A DNA stretch of 64,000 bases from Sitta carolinensis (lineage: Eukaryota > Chordata > Aves > Passeriformes > Sittidae): contig CM063292.1 in assembly GCA_032173965.1 (NCBI GenBank), forward strand, positions 3,486,001 through 3,550,000, written 5' to 3'. Positions 48,078 through 60,513 of this stretch are shown in pieces. The position numbers and the translations under genes are program-made. Every line of letters begins with the position of its first letter. Position 1 is the stretch's first letter. The notes beneath the pieces are model-generated. The model was not told the DNA's origin. It saw only the letters and a list, made by a program, of their open reading frames with translations, and did no database searches.

Positions 48078-50737
48078 GTAAGTCAGACCTCCTTCACTGG
48101 TCTAACCACAGAATTAATGGCACAGTCTGGGGCAGAAAACGCAGCAAGGGCTCAAATCAGTTCTATCATTTCCAAGTGGTACCATGTTAAGAATAATGGG
48201 AACAAATATTACACTGATTTTAGCTAAAATACAAGAGAGCTTTTGGACAGAGCAGATATTTCAGCTCTCCAGTATGAGGTTGTTTTTCCTTCTTGAGAAG
48301 CAGCTGCCAGTGTAAGATTAACTTGTTAGCACTGAGACACTCAAACTGACACTGTGGAGTTTTCAAGATGCTTCACTCTCTAGATACAGGCAATCTCTCC
48401 TTTGGACACATCAGCTACAGAAATATTTTTCTCTGACATCTTTACTTTTAAAACAGCTGGGTATCTTCCCTTGTGATAAAACTTTCAGACGCTTAAAGAG
48501 GGAGAAATATTCATTAATTTTTATATGTTACATTTCAGCAGTTGCATAAAGATTGAAGGATGAGAGGCAGATGAAGTATTTTTGCATGTATTGATACTTA
48601 AAAGCTGTGCCTCCAAAAATCACAATTCCATGCTAAGAGAATTCTGTATTTGCCCCATATATATGTACATATTGTAGAAGCAATGCCAAGCACTATCTGA
48701 TCTGCTAACTGTATTTAAACCCTTCTCAAAGAACTCATCCACATTAATTCAGATCAAATAAATCAAGCCTGCATCGCACACGAAAGATCTTCTCTATAAC
48801 ATTGCTGTAAATATTTCATCATTCAAAAGATTTATTTTTGTAATAATAGACCAGAGGAAAAGTAAGAACCCAAAGTTATTTCAGATGTGATAACGTCCAA
48901 ATTAATCAAATAACCTTGACTAATCTCTGTAATGAATCCTGCACTTCATTTGCAAATTGCCCTTCCAGAAGTGCTGAGGAAATCTGTGTCAAATAAACCC
49001 CTTGCCCCAAGCCCTGCTGTAAGACAAGACACTCCTCAGAGTGTCATATATTGATGAATAAAGTAATTTTCACATTTATAGCACAGCCTGGTGTGCACAA
49101 GACAAAGATCTGTGTCTATTTTACTGCTCAAGCCGTTGGTCAATGCAGCCTTGTCATGGTTAAAATAAGTCCGGGTATTTGATGTCAGTGGATAAAACTG
49201 AGGACTGCACAGGAGGCTGAAATCTAACCGTGTTAGATTTCCATTTTAACCCCTTAAATATTAGCTTCCATTTGCTCAGGAAGGCTTCAGCCTCCCAGGA
49301 ATAAGCCTGGTGCTCTTGCAGCCTTCCTCAGCTATTACTTTTTGGCTGAAAAAAGGAAAAACTGTGCTCACAGGAAAAGCTGTCAACACTGTTCCAATGC
49401 TTCTTCCAAGGAAGTGCTTTAAATATAGAACATCCTTCTTCCAGCTCGATGTACAAACATTACAAACTCTGCTCCAGCAAGTGCTTCCTACTAACTTTGT
49501 TAATGGAAGTAGCTCGATGCTTTTTATCTTCTTTTCCCAACCACTGCAGGAAAAGCTTTGATTAATAAGTCCCATGCAAAAGAACCAGCACTTGAGCAGA
49601 GCTCTGCTGGATGTGAGGGGTTGTGTGGTTTAAAAATAATTTACTAAGTTAGAAAGAAAAGCATGCTGAGGGTTATAAGTGTGTCTGGGAGCTGCAGTGA
49701 AGCTGCCATTCCTGGATTTCCTATAAAACAAGGATGACATTACTACTTCAGAGATTTGCATATGTATCAGTACTTTAAAAACAAGCAAACTGCATTGAAA
49801 CAAGCTCAAAAGATGGATTGTTGAAAGTGCAGGGGAGAGGATGAGAGATAACTTGAGGAAGGGATCACATTTGTCCAAATATTTGAAAACATTCCATAAT
49901 TTACACTTACAGCACCAGCCTAATGCACTTTGTCACTGTGCCCCAGAATACAGAGTATTAAAAGTCCTGTTCTTTGAATTATGTGATGTTCTGCCACAGG
50001 AAACATAGGGAATATATGAGATAAAATACTCCTGCCTTGTGGAAGTGCAGAGAATCTGAACTACTAACAAGCTGTTTTGGCATCCCTAAATTTCCATCCC
50101 TAAATTCTTAGCCTGCAACAATTAAGATTTCCTTACTGGGATCTCCAAAGAGCATTTTAACTAGAGCTGGACAAATAACTCCCTGAAGTTAATTGACTGA
50201 AACTAGGAATTCTTGGCTGCAGCTGAGTCATTCTTTGCAAAATCCACTTTCTGTTGATTTGTAACTCAGAACTGTTCACTGACCTCAGAAAGTGATTCCA
50301 AGATGGGGCCACATTTACCAACACCTGAGAGAGGCATGCAGAACCTGAAATTTTTGCTTTTTGGGCTGAACGCAAAGATGATTTGATATCTGTTTGCTCA
50401 GTGACAGAAAACAGTCAAATTCCTCCACAAAGTTTCTGAGCAACCTGAAATTCCACACCTGAATTCAAAGATGCCCTATCGTGAGGTTTATTCAATTCTG
50501 AGTTCAAGCCTGGTGAAAGCTTTGAGGTAAATGCCCTTTAAAGTACTGCAAGGATCTATTTCCCAATGTCACTAACACTGGAAATTGAATTTATCCATAT
50601 TACCCACTCTGAAAAACAGACAAAAAAGGCTTTACCTCTGCTGCATATGTACCACTCTAGGGTCCTGTTCCTCCTCATCACAGCCAGATGAAGAGAGTGA
50701 AAACGGGCTGGGCTTCAGCTCAAGAAGGATCAGAGTC

Positions 50738-50811
50738 AAAAAAAAAGAAAGTTAAAAAAAAAACCCCACAAAAACACCCCCCCCCCAAAAAAAAAAAAAA
50801 AAAAAAAAAAA
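50738..50811. repeat. Poly(A)-C10-poly(A) low-complexity tract
   Basis: A9 near 50738, then A-rich DNA with CCCC, a run of ten C (50777-50786) and 25 A (50787-50811). Tracts like this are prone to length errors in sequencing as well as to real length variation. Confidence 0.85.
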
Positions 50812-51072
50812 GAGGAAGAATAATGCAAGGATGCAAGGTGACTCCCAGTTGACTCCCTGGGCTCCGGGGCTGCTGATCCCACCCTGCAGGCACAGCAGAT
50901 CCCTCCTCCTGTCAGCAGCTGCTGAGCCAGCTCTGCTCACAGGGGAGGAAAGCTGGGCAGGCAGAAGAGCAGCCAGGAGTCCTCTCCAAGCGAGGGAAAG
51001 TGAAAACTCCGGTCTGTCTCCGGGAGAGGATGGCAGGGAGCCAGGAGAGAGCATCTGCATCGGGGAAACCCA

Positions 51073-51086
51073 GTCACCCTGGCAAC
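51073..51086 (+). promoter_or_regulatory. Perfect RFX X-box in KCNG4 intron
   Basis: GTCACC-CT-GGCAAC fits the RFX consensus GTNRCC(0-3N)RGYAAC at every position. It lies in a GC-rich, CpG-containing segment (about 50,830-51,170), unlike the AT-rich intron around it. Binding is not shown; the match and setting are what is seen. Confidence 0.45.
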
Positions 51087-54000
51087 CGGAGGGGAGGCAG
51101 CATCGCCAGGGGCAAGCACGGGGGGCGGGAGCTGAGAGTCGGGAAGGCAGCTGAAAGCGAAATAAAGGAGGATTGCTATAACCCACACCGTGCACACACT
51201 CCAGAATGTGCCAAAAGCCATTTAGGAACATCCTCATGAAAAGAAAAAAAAAAACCAAACCAAAAACACAGAGATTTGGGCAAAAGTTTCTGTAAGTTTT
51301 TATCATATATGCATGCTCAGTGAATCCTAACTCAGAACGGTCCCAGGTGAAGGGTGAGCAAAAAGTTCAGCAAAAATGTAGAGTAGCAAAGGAACAGCTC
51401 CTGTGAGCTCAGGTTTGAGTGTGACCATGAAATAAATATACAAAAGGTTTATGAGGCTAAGGAAAGAGGAGTCATCAGTAATGAGGTTATGTTATTTAGG
51501 AATCAAACAACAGAATTATCCAGGGGCAATCTATCCTTGTCCATGCTATTTGCATCAGTTCTTTATGGAGCTCAAACTGTCTTTGGTAAAAAAGCAGATT
51601 AATATCATCAATGTGCAGTAATCGAGGCATGTAGAGATTAAAGAAAAGGTGTATTTAGAGGTGAGGAAATGTGTCATTGATCTGAACAGGCAGCTTGAGA
51701 GAACTGCAAATCCGAACTGGAGACCAAGCACACAGGATAGGAAAACTGAAGTGACAAAATTCACCAGTATTCCCTTCAAATGAAGACATTCAGATCATCC
51801 CACTAGAGACAGGACAGAATTCCCATCAAAGCCCCCTGGGAGTCCCAGTCCCACATGAGAGTTACCATCAGGATCTAAGAGGGTCACAGAAACAGCCACG
51901 GCTCAGCACGTCCAACCCAAAGGAAAAAAAAAAATCTCCTTACAGCAGCAACCTGTGGGATAAAACACTGCAGAAGGGCCTGGAGAGGGAGAGCACTTTG
52001 AAGCACTCTTGGGACTTTCTTTAGGACAGATATTTCATTTAATGAGTCCCTAAAATTGGCATCCTCTAGAGAAATGACTCAGCAGAAGGGCTGCAGCGAG
52101 GTCTGTGCTTCAGGAAGGCAGCAAGTCAAGGGCAGGGGGAAGAAACCCCCCAGACATTTCCATTCCCTGACCTTATTACTCCCAATTTTTGTGTTTGCTC
52201 TTAACTGCCCTTGAGAAGCTTGGAATTGCTTTAGGTATTTTATAGGACCTAATGAAACAAAATCATCAGAAGCTGCAACCACTGTTGTTTCATGTGAAAG
52301 TTTTATCCTGAAACACAGAATACTCATTTTTTAAAAGCTTCTTTTCCTGGGATCATTTGATTATGTGAAAATCAAGTTCCTTTTAAAAGAGTAATTTTCT
52401 AGTCTCATTGCACTTAGAACCTAGAAACCATGAACAGATGAGGAGAACCCAGTACTCAACATACAGAACCACTTTTAAATTATTTTTTTCATTCTACACT
52501 ATTATTCTGGAGGCCCTGATTAGTTTTTTAATGCTTGATGTTGCTGAAATTTTCTGTATGATACTAAAGAATATTTGGCTTGCATACTGGGGGAAACTGC
52601 CAAGAAACAGGTTTTGTTTAATACTGGAATAATTTTACTTTACAGGGGGAAAAAACTAATTTATTTGCCTTACTGTGAAGAGAAAGAAAGTGTAATGCTC
52701 ATTTAAAGTGTAAGACTATAAGGGCATATGTGTACATGCCTCTCTATAAATATACTGCTACATACATATGACTTGAAATTACTTGGAACAAAATAAAGCT
52801 GGATGTGCTTTGGCTTTATTGCATCTGCTCAAGCACTTTATTCTGGGTTCTTATTAGGTCACTTTCTGCAGACAATCCCTCTCTTAAATTGTCCAAGCAT
52901 CCAGTGCAATTCTGATTTTTTCTGACCATTTTGATCTGCAAGGAAAGTAGGGAAATGTGCTTCACTGGAGCACCAAAAACCTCTTGGTCAAGCTGTACTC
53001 AGCATAGTGGAACCCCAGCTAATTTGTGTGCTTCATGGACTGAATTAGTTCAATTAATAGTGATTGAAGAAAGGTTAAATAAGAAGGCATTAAACAACAG
53101 AAATCAGAAAGTTCAGGCCTGGGACTTTGATATATATTTGTAAATTATTGCTTTATGGGATCTGCCTTTTTTTTTTTTTTTTTGAGGTCAGAAACACCAG
53201 GAGCTTTGACCTTGAAATTGCACCCTGATTTCAGAGTTGCACATTATCAGTGGCCATTTCCCAGGCCCCCCCCCCCCACCCAGAATTGCATCGTTCAGCA
53301 CTGAGTCTGGGATGTAGAACACTGAAAAAGTTCACATCACCTCAGCCCTGCTCCCCACTGCCAAAAGGGCACTGAGGGGTGGTCACTGCTGGGTGGTCAC
53401 TGCTGGCCAGCTGTGCCCTGGCTCACCCCCCTGCCACACAAAAAAAGTGTCTGCACAAACTCCTGACCCTCCAGGGGAGGCGTGGGTGCTGCCTGGCTTT
53501 CCAAAGCTGCTGCCCAGTGTTCAGAAAGCACAATTAGACATTATTAGTTTGCCTTCTGTTCATCCCCTTTTGGCTCCGAGCTTTGCACGCCATCCTGGGG
53601 GGACACCCAGCTGTTCCAGCTGTTCCAGCTGTTCTGCACTGGGCAGTGCACCAGCAGCTGTGCAGTGGGCCAGCACGTGTCCTTCACTGGGAATCAGGAT
53701 TTCTTTCCCCTCCTGCTGCTTTCAGGGTTGTAATAGTTACAAGAGCCTGTTCACTCCCCTCACCTGACTCTCCTCAAGGGGTTCAGCACAGGTGAGTGTT
53801 TAATGAACACTTTCTTTGGGAATATGTGTACTCCCTTTCATGGAAGCATTCCATCTCTGGGAAACTCTGAAACTAATTTATTCTCCAAGATCCCACAGTG
53901 TCAGCCCCTCTCCTTAGCACCAGTATCTCCCTTTAAAACAGAACCAACCGTATTTGGGACCCCCTGTACTCCAGCGTTACAATGAGAAGGAATTTCTGCT

Positions 54001-57000
54001 GGGAAGACTTTACAATGCAGTGAGAAAAGAGACAAAGAAACATTAACAGGCAAAATGCTTTGACCAGCAGCAAAACTGTCAGTTGACAGTTACTCCAAGT
54101 CCAGATAAATTCCTTGTCATTTTGACTATACTGCTCCTCACAGTTACAAAATTGTCTGTTATACTCTTTAACTAGAAAAACAAGGAAGAGTTTACTCTTT
54201 CACATTCAGCTAACGCCAACACTTTGGAGTCACCAACTGGTTTAAATCAAATTCAGATTCTTCAGACTGACTCTCACAGTGTGAGAGAGACTCTGGACTC
54301 AAGTTTAAAACTAAGCTTCACTAAGGACACAAGTTTAAAAGTTAATTGTAACATTTTGTTTTAGGTACGCTTTGCCCCAGAAGGGATAATTATTTGTTGG
54401 ACACAAAGCATTAATTTCTTTCTCTGTTCTTTCTAATGTGCACATTAATATAATGCCAATATTAGTTTAGTTTCCTCAAATATTGTAGTTGTAGTAATTG
54501 TTTTCCTAAGTCCAGGCTTCTTTCCCATCAAGTAGAACAAGTGGGAGCTCATTGTATTCTCAGAATACACAGCACTGCTTTAACAAGCTCATCATTCCCT
54601 AAATGAGGTTAGAGTCTCTTTCTCAGCAGGCTGTAACCTTCTGATTTTATTGCATCAGGCTGAAACCATAAATCCAAGTGCTGATGTGATCCATAACACA
54701 GGGTTTTCAAGCTCTCCCTCCCCATCATTTGATTCAGCAGAGCGTGGTTTAATTATTCAAATAGCGGCGTCAATGCGGCCGCGGTGATTCAGCAGTACCT
54801 GCAGCACTGCAGCTGGATCGGGGCTCAGGTATGCAGGGAACACGGACTGGCACCACATTTCCTAAGCAAGCCATCACTTCACTGCCAAAAGGGATTTCTG
54901 CCCTGTGTCTGCTCATTTCCTGCTGCCAACGGGATAAGAACAGCTTGGAGCCAGCTGGGTAGCTCAGATCCCTCCACCCAGGTCTTGCTCTGCCTCTGCT
55001 CCTTCCTAACTCTTCTCTAGAGTTGCAGCTTCTCCTGTATTCCCACTGCCTTGGGTCTGAGAGCAGACAAGAGCAAGAAGCAAAGCTTGTTTTTTCACCA
55101 TCCCATTAGTTCGTATTTCTCACACTGAGGGAGTTGCTCAGGGAGAAGCTCTAGACAGGAGGCGCTGCCCAGATGTGACTGAGACGCGCAAAAGGCTGGA
55201 AATCAGCCCCACACCCAGGAAATGGCAACCTTGGGCTCCGAGAGGGAAATCCCTGCCAGTTTTACTTCTAAGCCGCGCACCCAGAGGGCTGGCTGATTTT
55301 GGCCAAAGGGCCAGGCTGCAGGAAGAGCAGCCGTGCTGGGATAAGTGCTGGACAGCACAAGCTGGCAGAAGGCAGGGTGGGAGCCCAGGATGGCTGATCC
55401 CATCTGCTGCCACTCTGGTGGACACTGGCCTCTGTCCTCAGAGCAGTGTGTGCATCACAGGAAGGGTCTGAGCAGCAACCTGGCCGTGCCAAACAAAACC
55501 TGCAGCTGCCAGGACAAATTTAGCAGATGTGAACCATGACCTTGCAGCAGCCACAGAGCCAGGCACGCTCCTGGTGTAAACAGTGACATTCTGGCAGCCT
55601 GTCCTTCCACTGCAGAGAGATAAGAAGGTGCAGGTCCTGTGTTCAGGGAAACTCCTCTAGGTCTCCAGGAGGATGGAGCATATGTTCTCTGAGCCCCTTC
55701 CCTGCCTGGCCCTGGCTCCACTCGGTGTGGGTCACTGAGCACCAGGACAGCCTTTCCTCGGGAGCGGTCACTGCTGCAGCTCGGGCAGAGCTGGCTGGGA
55801 ACAGGGCTCACATCCTTTCAGCCCACTGCTCATTTGTTTATGATGATGAGCCAGCTGGTTCCCATAAACATGCCCTGGGAATAGCAGTGTTTGCATACAG
55901 GGGCTCAGCCATGACTTCTAGCTGCATTCAAGGACTTTTATCAGCTTGGCTTCATAAATAACACGGGATTCCTTTCTCACAGCGTGCTGTGTAAGCAACA
56001 TATACACCTTGTGCTGAGGTACATATTGATTTCCACTCTAAGGCTCTGGAAATATGACATGATTCTGAAATAACCCAGATACTGACCAAGCTGTGCTTAT
56101 TAGCAAAGTGTTCTACAAGCCCTGGAGGAACTCTTGCTATTTAACTTGGGAATAGATCATTTGATGCAGGAAACACTCGGAATCACTGACACCATCCTGA
56201 GCAGAGTTCCCTGGCAAGCACAGGAAGGGGATCACGGGAAATGCTGTAGTTTTGCTTGTTTTACCTCCCAAACTCCACCCTGTTTATAGATTGTGGGAAA
56301 TCCCAAATTACACACCACAGAAAACAGGCTGATTGCTGCCAATAAACTTCCACTTAGAGTCAATCACACCCAGGGCAGAAAGTTGGTACCTGTCCAATTT
56401 TATCCTCACACAGCTGCAGCATTTGCACTCCCAACACACTGGGAATAACAGGATTTCTTGGCCTTATTGTACTTCAGATGAAGAGGGGAAAAAAGGGTAG
56501 ATACCCAGTGCAAAAGGTATTGGGGTAAATCTCTGGCAGTGGTGGTTCAGGTTATGATTCAGAACAAGTTTTCCAAAGCACAATTTAATTGTCAATTGTC
56601 TTAGAGTGCAGACAGGTGGGAGACAAATGATAGCAGAGAGCAGACCCTGAAAGAACAAGAGTAGTTCCTTGGTGGTGTCATACAGTTATTCAATACTAAT
56701 AAAGTTTTTCCTTGTCTAGAACACAAATAAAAAAAAAAGTGAGGAACATCTGGAACCAGCATGGATAGATGAGAGATATATTCTGCAGGAGAAATTCTGA
56801 TTCAGTCTCCCTAGGAATAACTAAAATTTTTGATGCCTGTAAAAGTGTTATTTTCACTAGATGAGATTTATACCTGTTAGGCTAGTGCTGCATAACTCTG
56901 GGATCTGATTTTGTTTGTTATCCTAGATGCCATTACACTTTAATTAATGTTTCCTGGCAAACTAAGAGACCAGGACATTTATCTCTTTTTATCTTGTGAG

Positions 57001-57060
57001 TGGCACATATCTCAAGTGCATTTAGCTGGAATTCACAATTGGTGAATAAATTTCTTTTTT

Positions 57061-57157
57061 GCTGCCCCATCCCTGGAAGTATCCAAAGTCAGACTGGACA
57101 GGGCTTGGAGCAACCTGGTCTTTAATGTCCTTTCTACCCAAACCATTCTGGTTCTGT
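57061..57157 (+). mobile_element. CR1 LINE, short 3' remnant
   Basis: GCCCCATCCCTGGAAGTATC, then CAGACTGGACAGGGCTTGGA, GCAACCTGGTCTTTAATGTC and TACCCAAACCATTCTGGTTC follow the CR1 3' consensus. It sits in the KCNG4 intron in the same orientation as the gene, is about 100 bases long, and is non-coding. Confidence 0.85.
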
Positions 57158-59729
57158 GAGTGGAAAACATAAACCAGGAGAATTGCCTTGGGCACCTGTT
57201 TCCTCTGGCAGTTGAGGGAACTGGGTTAACTGGAATCAGCACTGCTGTTCTTCTATTTTATTATGAGTCTACATTTTTTTCCTATTTAAATATAATTTAA
57301 CAGAAATACCCTAAAATGAGCAATCTCACTATAACACCATAAACTCCAGCACATAAGAGAACACGGAAAATAAGCCACTGTCTTATGTACCAGAGGGGGA
57401 TAATTAAAAGGTAGTTTGAATTTTTGACTATCTCTGATAATAGAGGAGTTTGAAACAACTCCTTTGCTTCTTTGAGGTAGTTTATAAATCTAAGAAACCA
57501 CTTCATATTTCAGGCACCCAGCTCAATATGTACCTTTTCACACACAAAATATTGTTTCATTCATTGCTGAGCCAAATGCCCATTTCATACAGAAGATCAA
57601 TACCAGGCACTAATTTTATTACATTTATATCACAAGATTGTAGAATTGTAGAGTTGTAGAATTTCTGCTGGAGACAAGTTCCATAAATCCTGATAAATTC
57701 TTCCATTGTTGAAAAGTAAATCTGCAGATGAATACAAAGCATAAAGAGTTACATACTCACTGCTGGGCCTGTCACAACTCTTCTCCATCAAAGTCGGTGG
57801 CAGGCTGAGTACAGATCGATGTCAGCTGGTTTTGTTGTAAAAGCCCTCCCAAAATATGCTGTGGTCAGTTATAAATAAAACCTCATCTTCCCCTCTTGCT
57901 CACAGTCAGCACCACACCAGCTTGGAGCTTTTTGAGCTCCCACTCCACCATGGGCAAAACTGCAGCAGGAGGAGAAAGAGCTCAGTGAAAATTTGACTCA
58001 AAGACGTGGAAATAAAACCCCAGAATCCTACTCTGGTTGTTGGTGAGGACAAGGGAGGGAGTTTGTTGTGGTCTGTGTTAGCAGGTGCTGAACACTAGAA
58101 TATCCAAACGTGCCTGCTTTGCTCAGAAAGAGGAATTGGAGAGAAGTTGTTGTGGTATAGAGATTTAGGGAAAAGAAGCCTTTCATGGACAGGGTATTTG
58201 GGCCATACTGAAAGTAACTATGGAATGTGGTGGCAAAAAGAATTTGCAATCTCCCACTGACCCAGAGGCATCAGTATTTTGGTGAGAACAGAAATTTGAG
58301 GTCAGTGTGTTCTGCTTGATCTTTGGACAACAGTTCTGAGAGCAACAGAAAACACTGAGGTGTAAAAATCCTCAGAACTACTGGGAGAAAGAGAAATTTG
58401 CTTTGGTGCTTGATATTTCCTTCCCCTCCCCCCTGGTTCTTTCAATATTTACTGCTTTTGAACAGGATATTCAAAAGGATGAAGAATGTTTGAAGAGACT
58501 GACATTAGAGAGGATTTTTTATATGAATCAACTCAGGTGCATTCCATGATATATACAAATGTTCCTAATATATAAAATATTCACATACAAACTCTTGGGA
58601 TGAAATCCATCTCCCAATGTGAAGTCAATAAGCATGTTCTCATTATGCTGACAGCATAAATTGCCTTCACTAAGTAAATACAAATTTCCATAGGGAATAC
58701 TGAGGTCACTGAGGGTGACGAGAATTAAAAATCTCCCAAACAGTCTCTGCATTGCTATGCCTTGAAATTTCACACTCAGTTCAAAAGACACCCTACATCT
58801 TAATGGTTAAACCTTCCAGCAAACAAAGTTTCTTTTCTTCTATTTTCTAAGGAAGGAGTAGGGAAAAGCCCATGATGATCTGAGAGCGATGTCACCTGGA
58901 AATGTGTAAAGGCAAATAAATAACAGATGTACTGGAAATTCAGCCCAGCTAACAAAAATTAAATAAATCTTGATGGGAGCAATGAATAATTCAGAGGTCA
59001 CATCACTGGAGTGACCAGAGGCAGGTCTGTGCAGAGTCCAGGCTGCACTGTACAAATAATTCAGGGCTCAGAAAGAGTGAGCACTGCACGACACAACTGC
59101 TGATTGCAGGCAATCTCATCAAGCCCAGTCAGCAGCTCTGCAAACATCAATGCACTCCAGCACTGCCTGCAAACGGAGGCACAGCCTGCCCCTGCAGAGC
59201 CCTGGCAGGGCCAGGCCTTCATTAGCTTCTGTGGGGTTTCATTTTAGGGGTAGAATATGGACTCGACAGCTTACTGTGCAGAAAGGAAAAATCCCCAAGT
59301 GGTGCTACAGAGCTAAATTGTTCTGAGGGTCGGGCACAGCAAAACACACTCCTGGGGGGAACATCTACTGGCCAATTCTATAGCACAAAAAGACTTGTTA
59401 CTCCTGAGTGCAGCAGGAAGTGGGAATTATTCAGGACTTACAGCCTGCATGCCAGGACTTTTATACGGAGATGGGTTTCATTCAATTATGTTGGAGAAAG
59501 CAACACAGTATGATGAGGCAGGTGAGTAGATCTGTTTGTTCAGCTCTGTCATGTGCTCAGTATTCTCTGTACACAACGGAAGGACAGCTGCCACACTACC
59601 TGAGAGCTGGGCTTTGTTTATCTCTGGTGCCAGTGACTCAGGCAGACCCATATTGCTTCTCCCTCAGTGTTTTTGGATGCTGCTTCACAGACTGTTCTTT
59701 TGTTTATTCCCCTCTCTGCTTCGTGCCAG

Positions 59730-60513
59730 GGCGAGTGTTCCCAGAAGTGCTATTACATCTTTGTCATCGAGACCATCTGCGTGGCCTGGTTCTCCCTGGA
59801 GTTCTTCCTCCGCTTCATCCAGGCCAGGAGCAAGTGTCAGTTCTTCAAAGGCCCCCTGAACATCATTGACTTCTTGGCCATCTCCCCGTACTACGTCTCG
59901 CTCATCTTCTCCGAGGACGACTCCGGCGAGGAGGAGGACAGGCCGAGCAGCAACACGTACTGGAGAAGGTGGGCTTGGTGCTGCGGGTGCTCCGTGCCTT
60001 GAGGATCCTGTACGTGATGCGGCTGGCGCGGCACTCGCTGGGCCTGCAGACGCTGGGGCTCACCGTGCGCAAGTGCACGCGCGAGTTCGGGCTGCTGCTG
60101 CTCTTCCTGTGCGTGGCCGTCACCCTCTTCTCCCCCTGGTGTACCTGGCTGAGAACGAATCCGGCAGGGTGCTGGAGTTCACCAGCATCCCTGCCTCCTA
60201 CTGGTGGGCCATCATCTCCATGACCACCGTGGGCTACGGGGACATGGTGCCGCGCAGCGTGCCGGGCCAGATGGTGGCTCTGAGCAGCATCCTCAGTGGC
60301 ATCCTCATCATGTCCTTCCCTGCCACCTCGATATTCCACACCTTCTCGCACTCCTACTCCGAGCTGCGCAAGGAGCACGAGCGGCTGCAGTCGCGGCTGA
60401 GCCGAGCCAAGAGCGCCAGCCGGCCCGGGGAGAGCGACACCTTCAACGAGACTGACAGCGTGACCCTGGAGGGCCAGGGCTCCCCCATCAAATACATCTA
60501 CACGGGGAACTGA
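59730..60513 (+). CDS. KCNG4: KCNG4 coding exon 2: S2-S6 and pore, with two 1-base deletions
   Basis: This encodes residues 251-511 once two missing bases are allowed for (human KCNG4 is about 519). S2 is about residues 257-279 and S3 about 292-310. S4 (about 332-352) has arginines at 336, 339, 342, 348 and 351, S5 is about 369-391, the selectivity filter TVGYGD is at 417-422, and S6 carries SFPATSI where pore-opening Kv channels have a PVP motif, as expected of a silent Kv6 subunit. The frame breaks after Y327, where one C is missing between 59960 and 59961 before TGGAGAAGG; as written, translation adds 13 wrong residues and stops at 60000-60002, before S4. A second C is missing in the C run at 60132-60136, before TGGTGTACC at the end of S5. 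The two losses shift the frame twice, and the original protein similarity continues in each new frame to TGA at 60511. Assembly errors or recent inactivation are both possible; the otherwise intact sequence favours error. Confidence 0.9.

Larger units (their letters stand above)
48078..59729 (+). other. KCNG4: KCNG4 intron between the coding exons
   Basis: The 11,652-base intron has consensus GTAAGT at its start and a pyrimidine-rich CTCTCTGCTTCGTGCCAG at its end (AG at 59728-59729); both sides are phase 0. It contains a poly(A)/poly(C) tract at 50.74-50.81 kb, a GC-rich island at 50.82-51.24 kb with a perfect RFX X-box, T17 at 53167-53183 with a nearby C run, a CpG spot with a NotI site near 54.78 kb, and a CR1 remnant at 57.06 kb. 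No additional coding exon is recognised. Confidence 0.9.

Noticed and set aside
47328..60513. Assignment to KCNG1 instead of KCNG4
   Set aside because: The N-terminus, the T1-S1 linker length, and blocks such as VETPSVKG, SFLAAGKL and GPLNIID match KCNG4 better than KCNG1.
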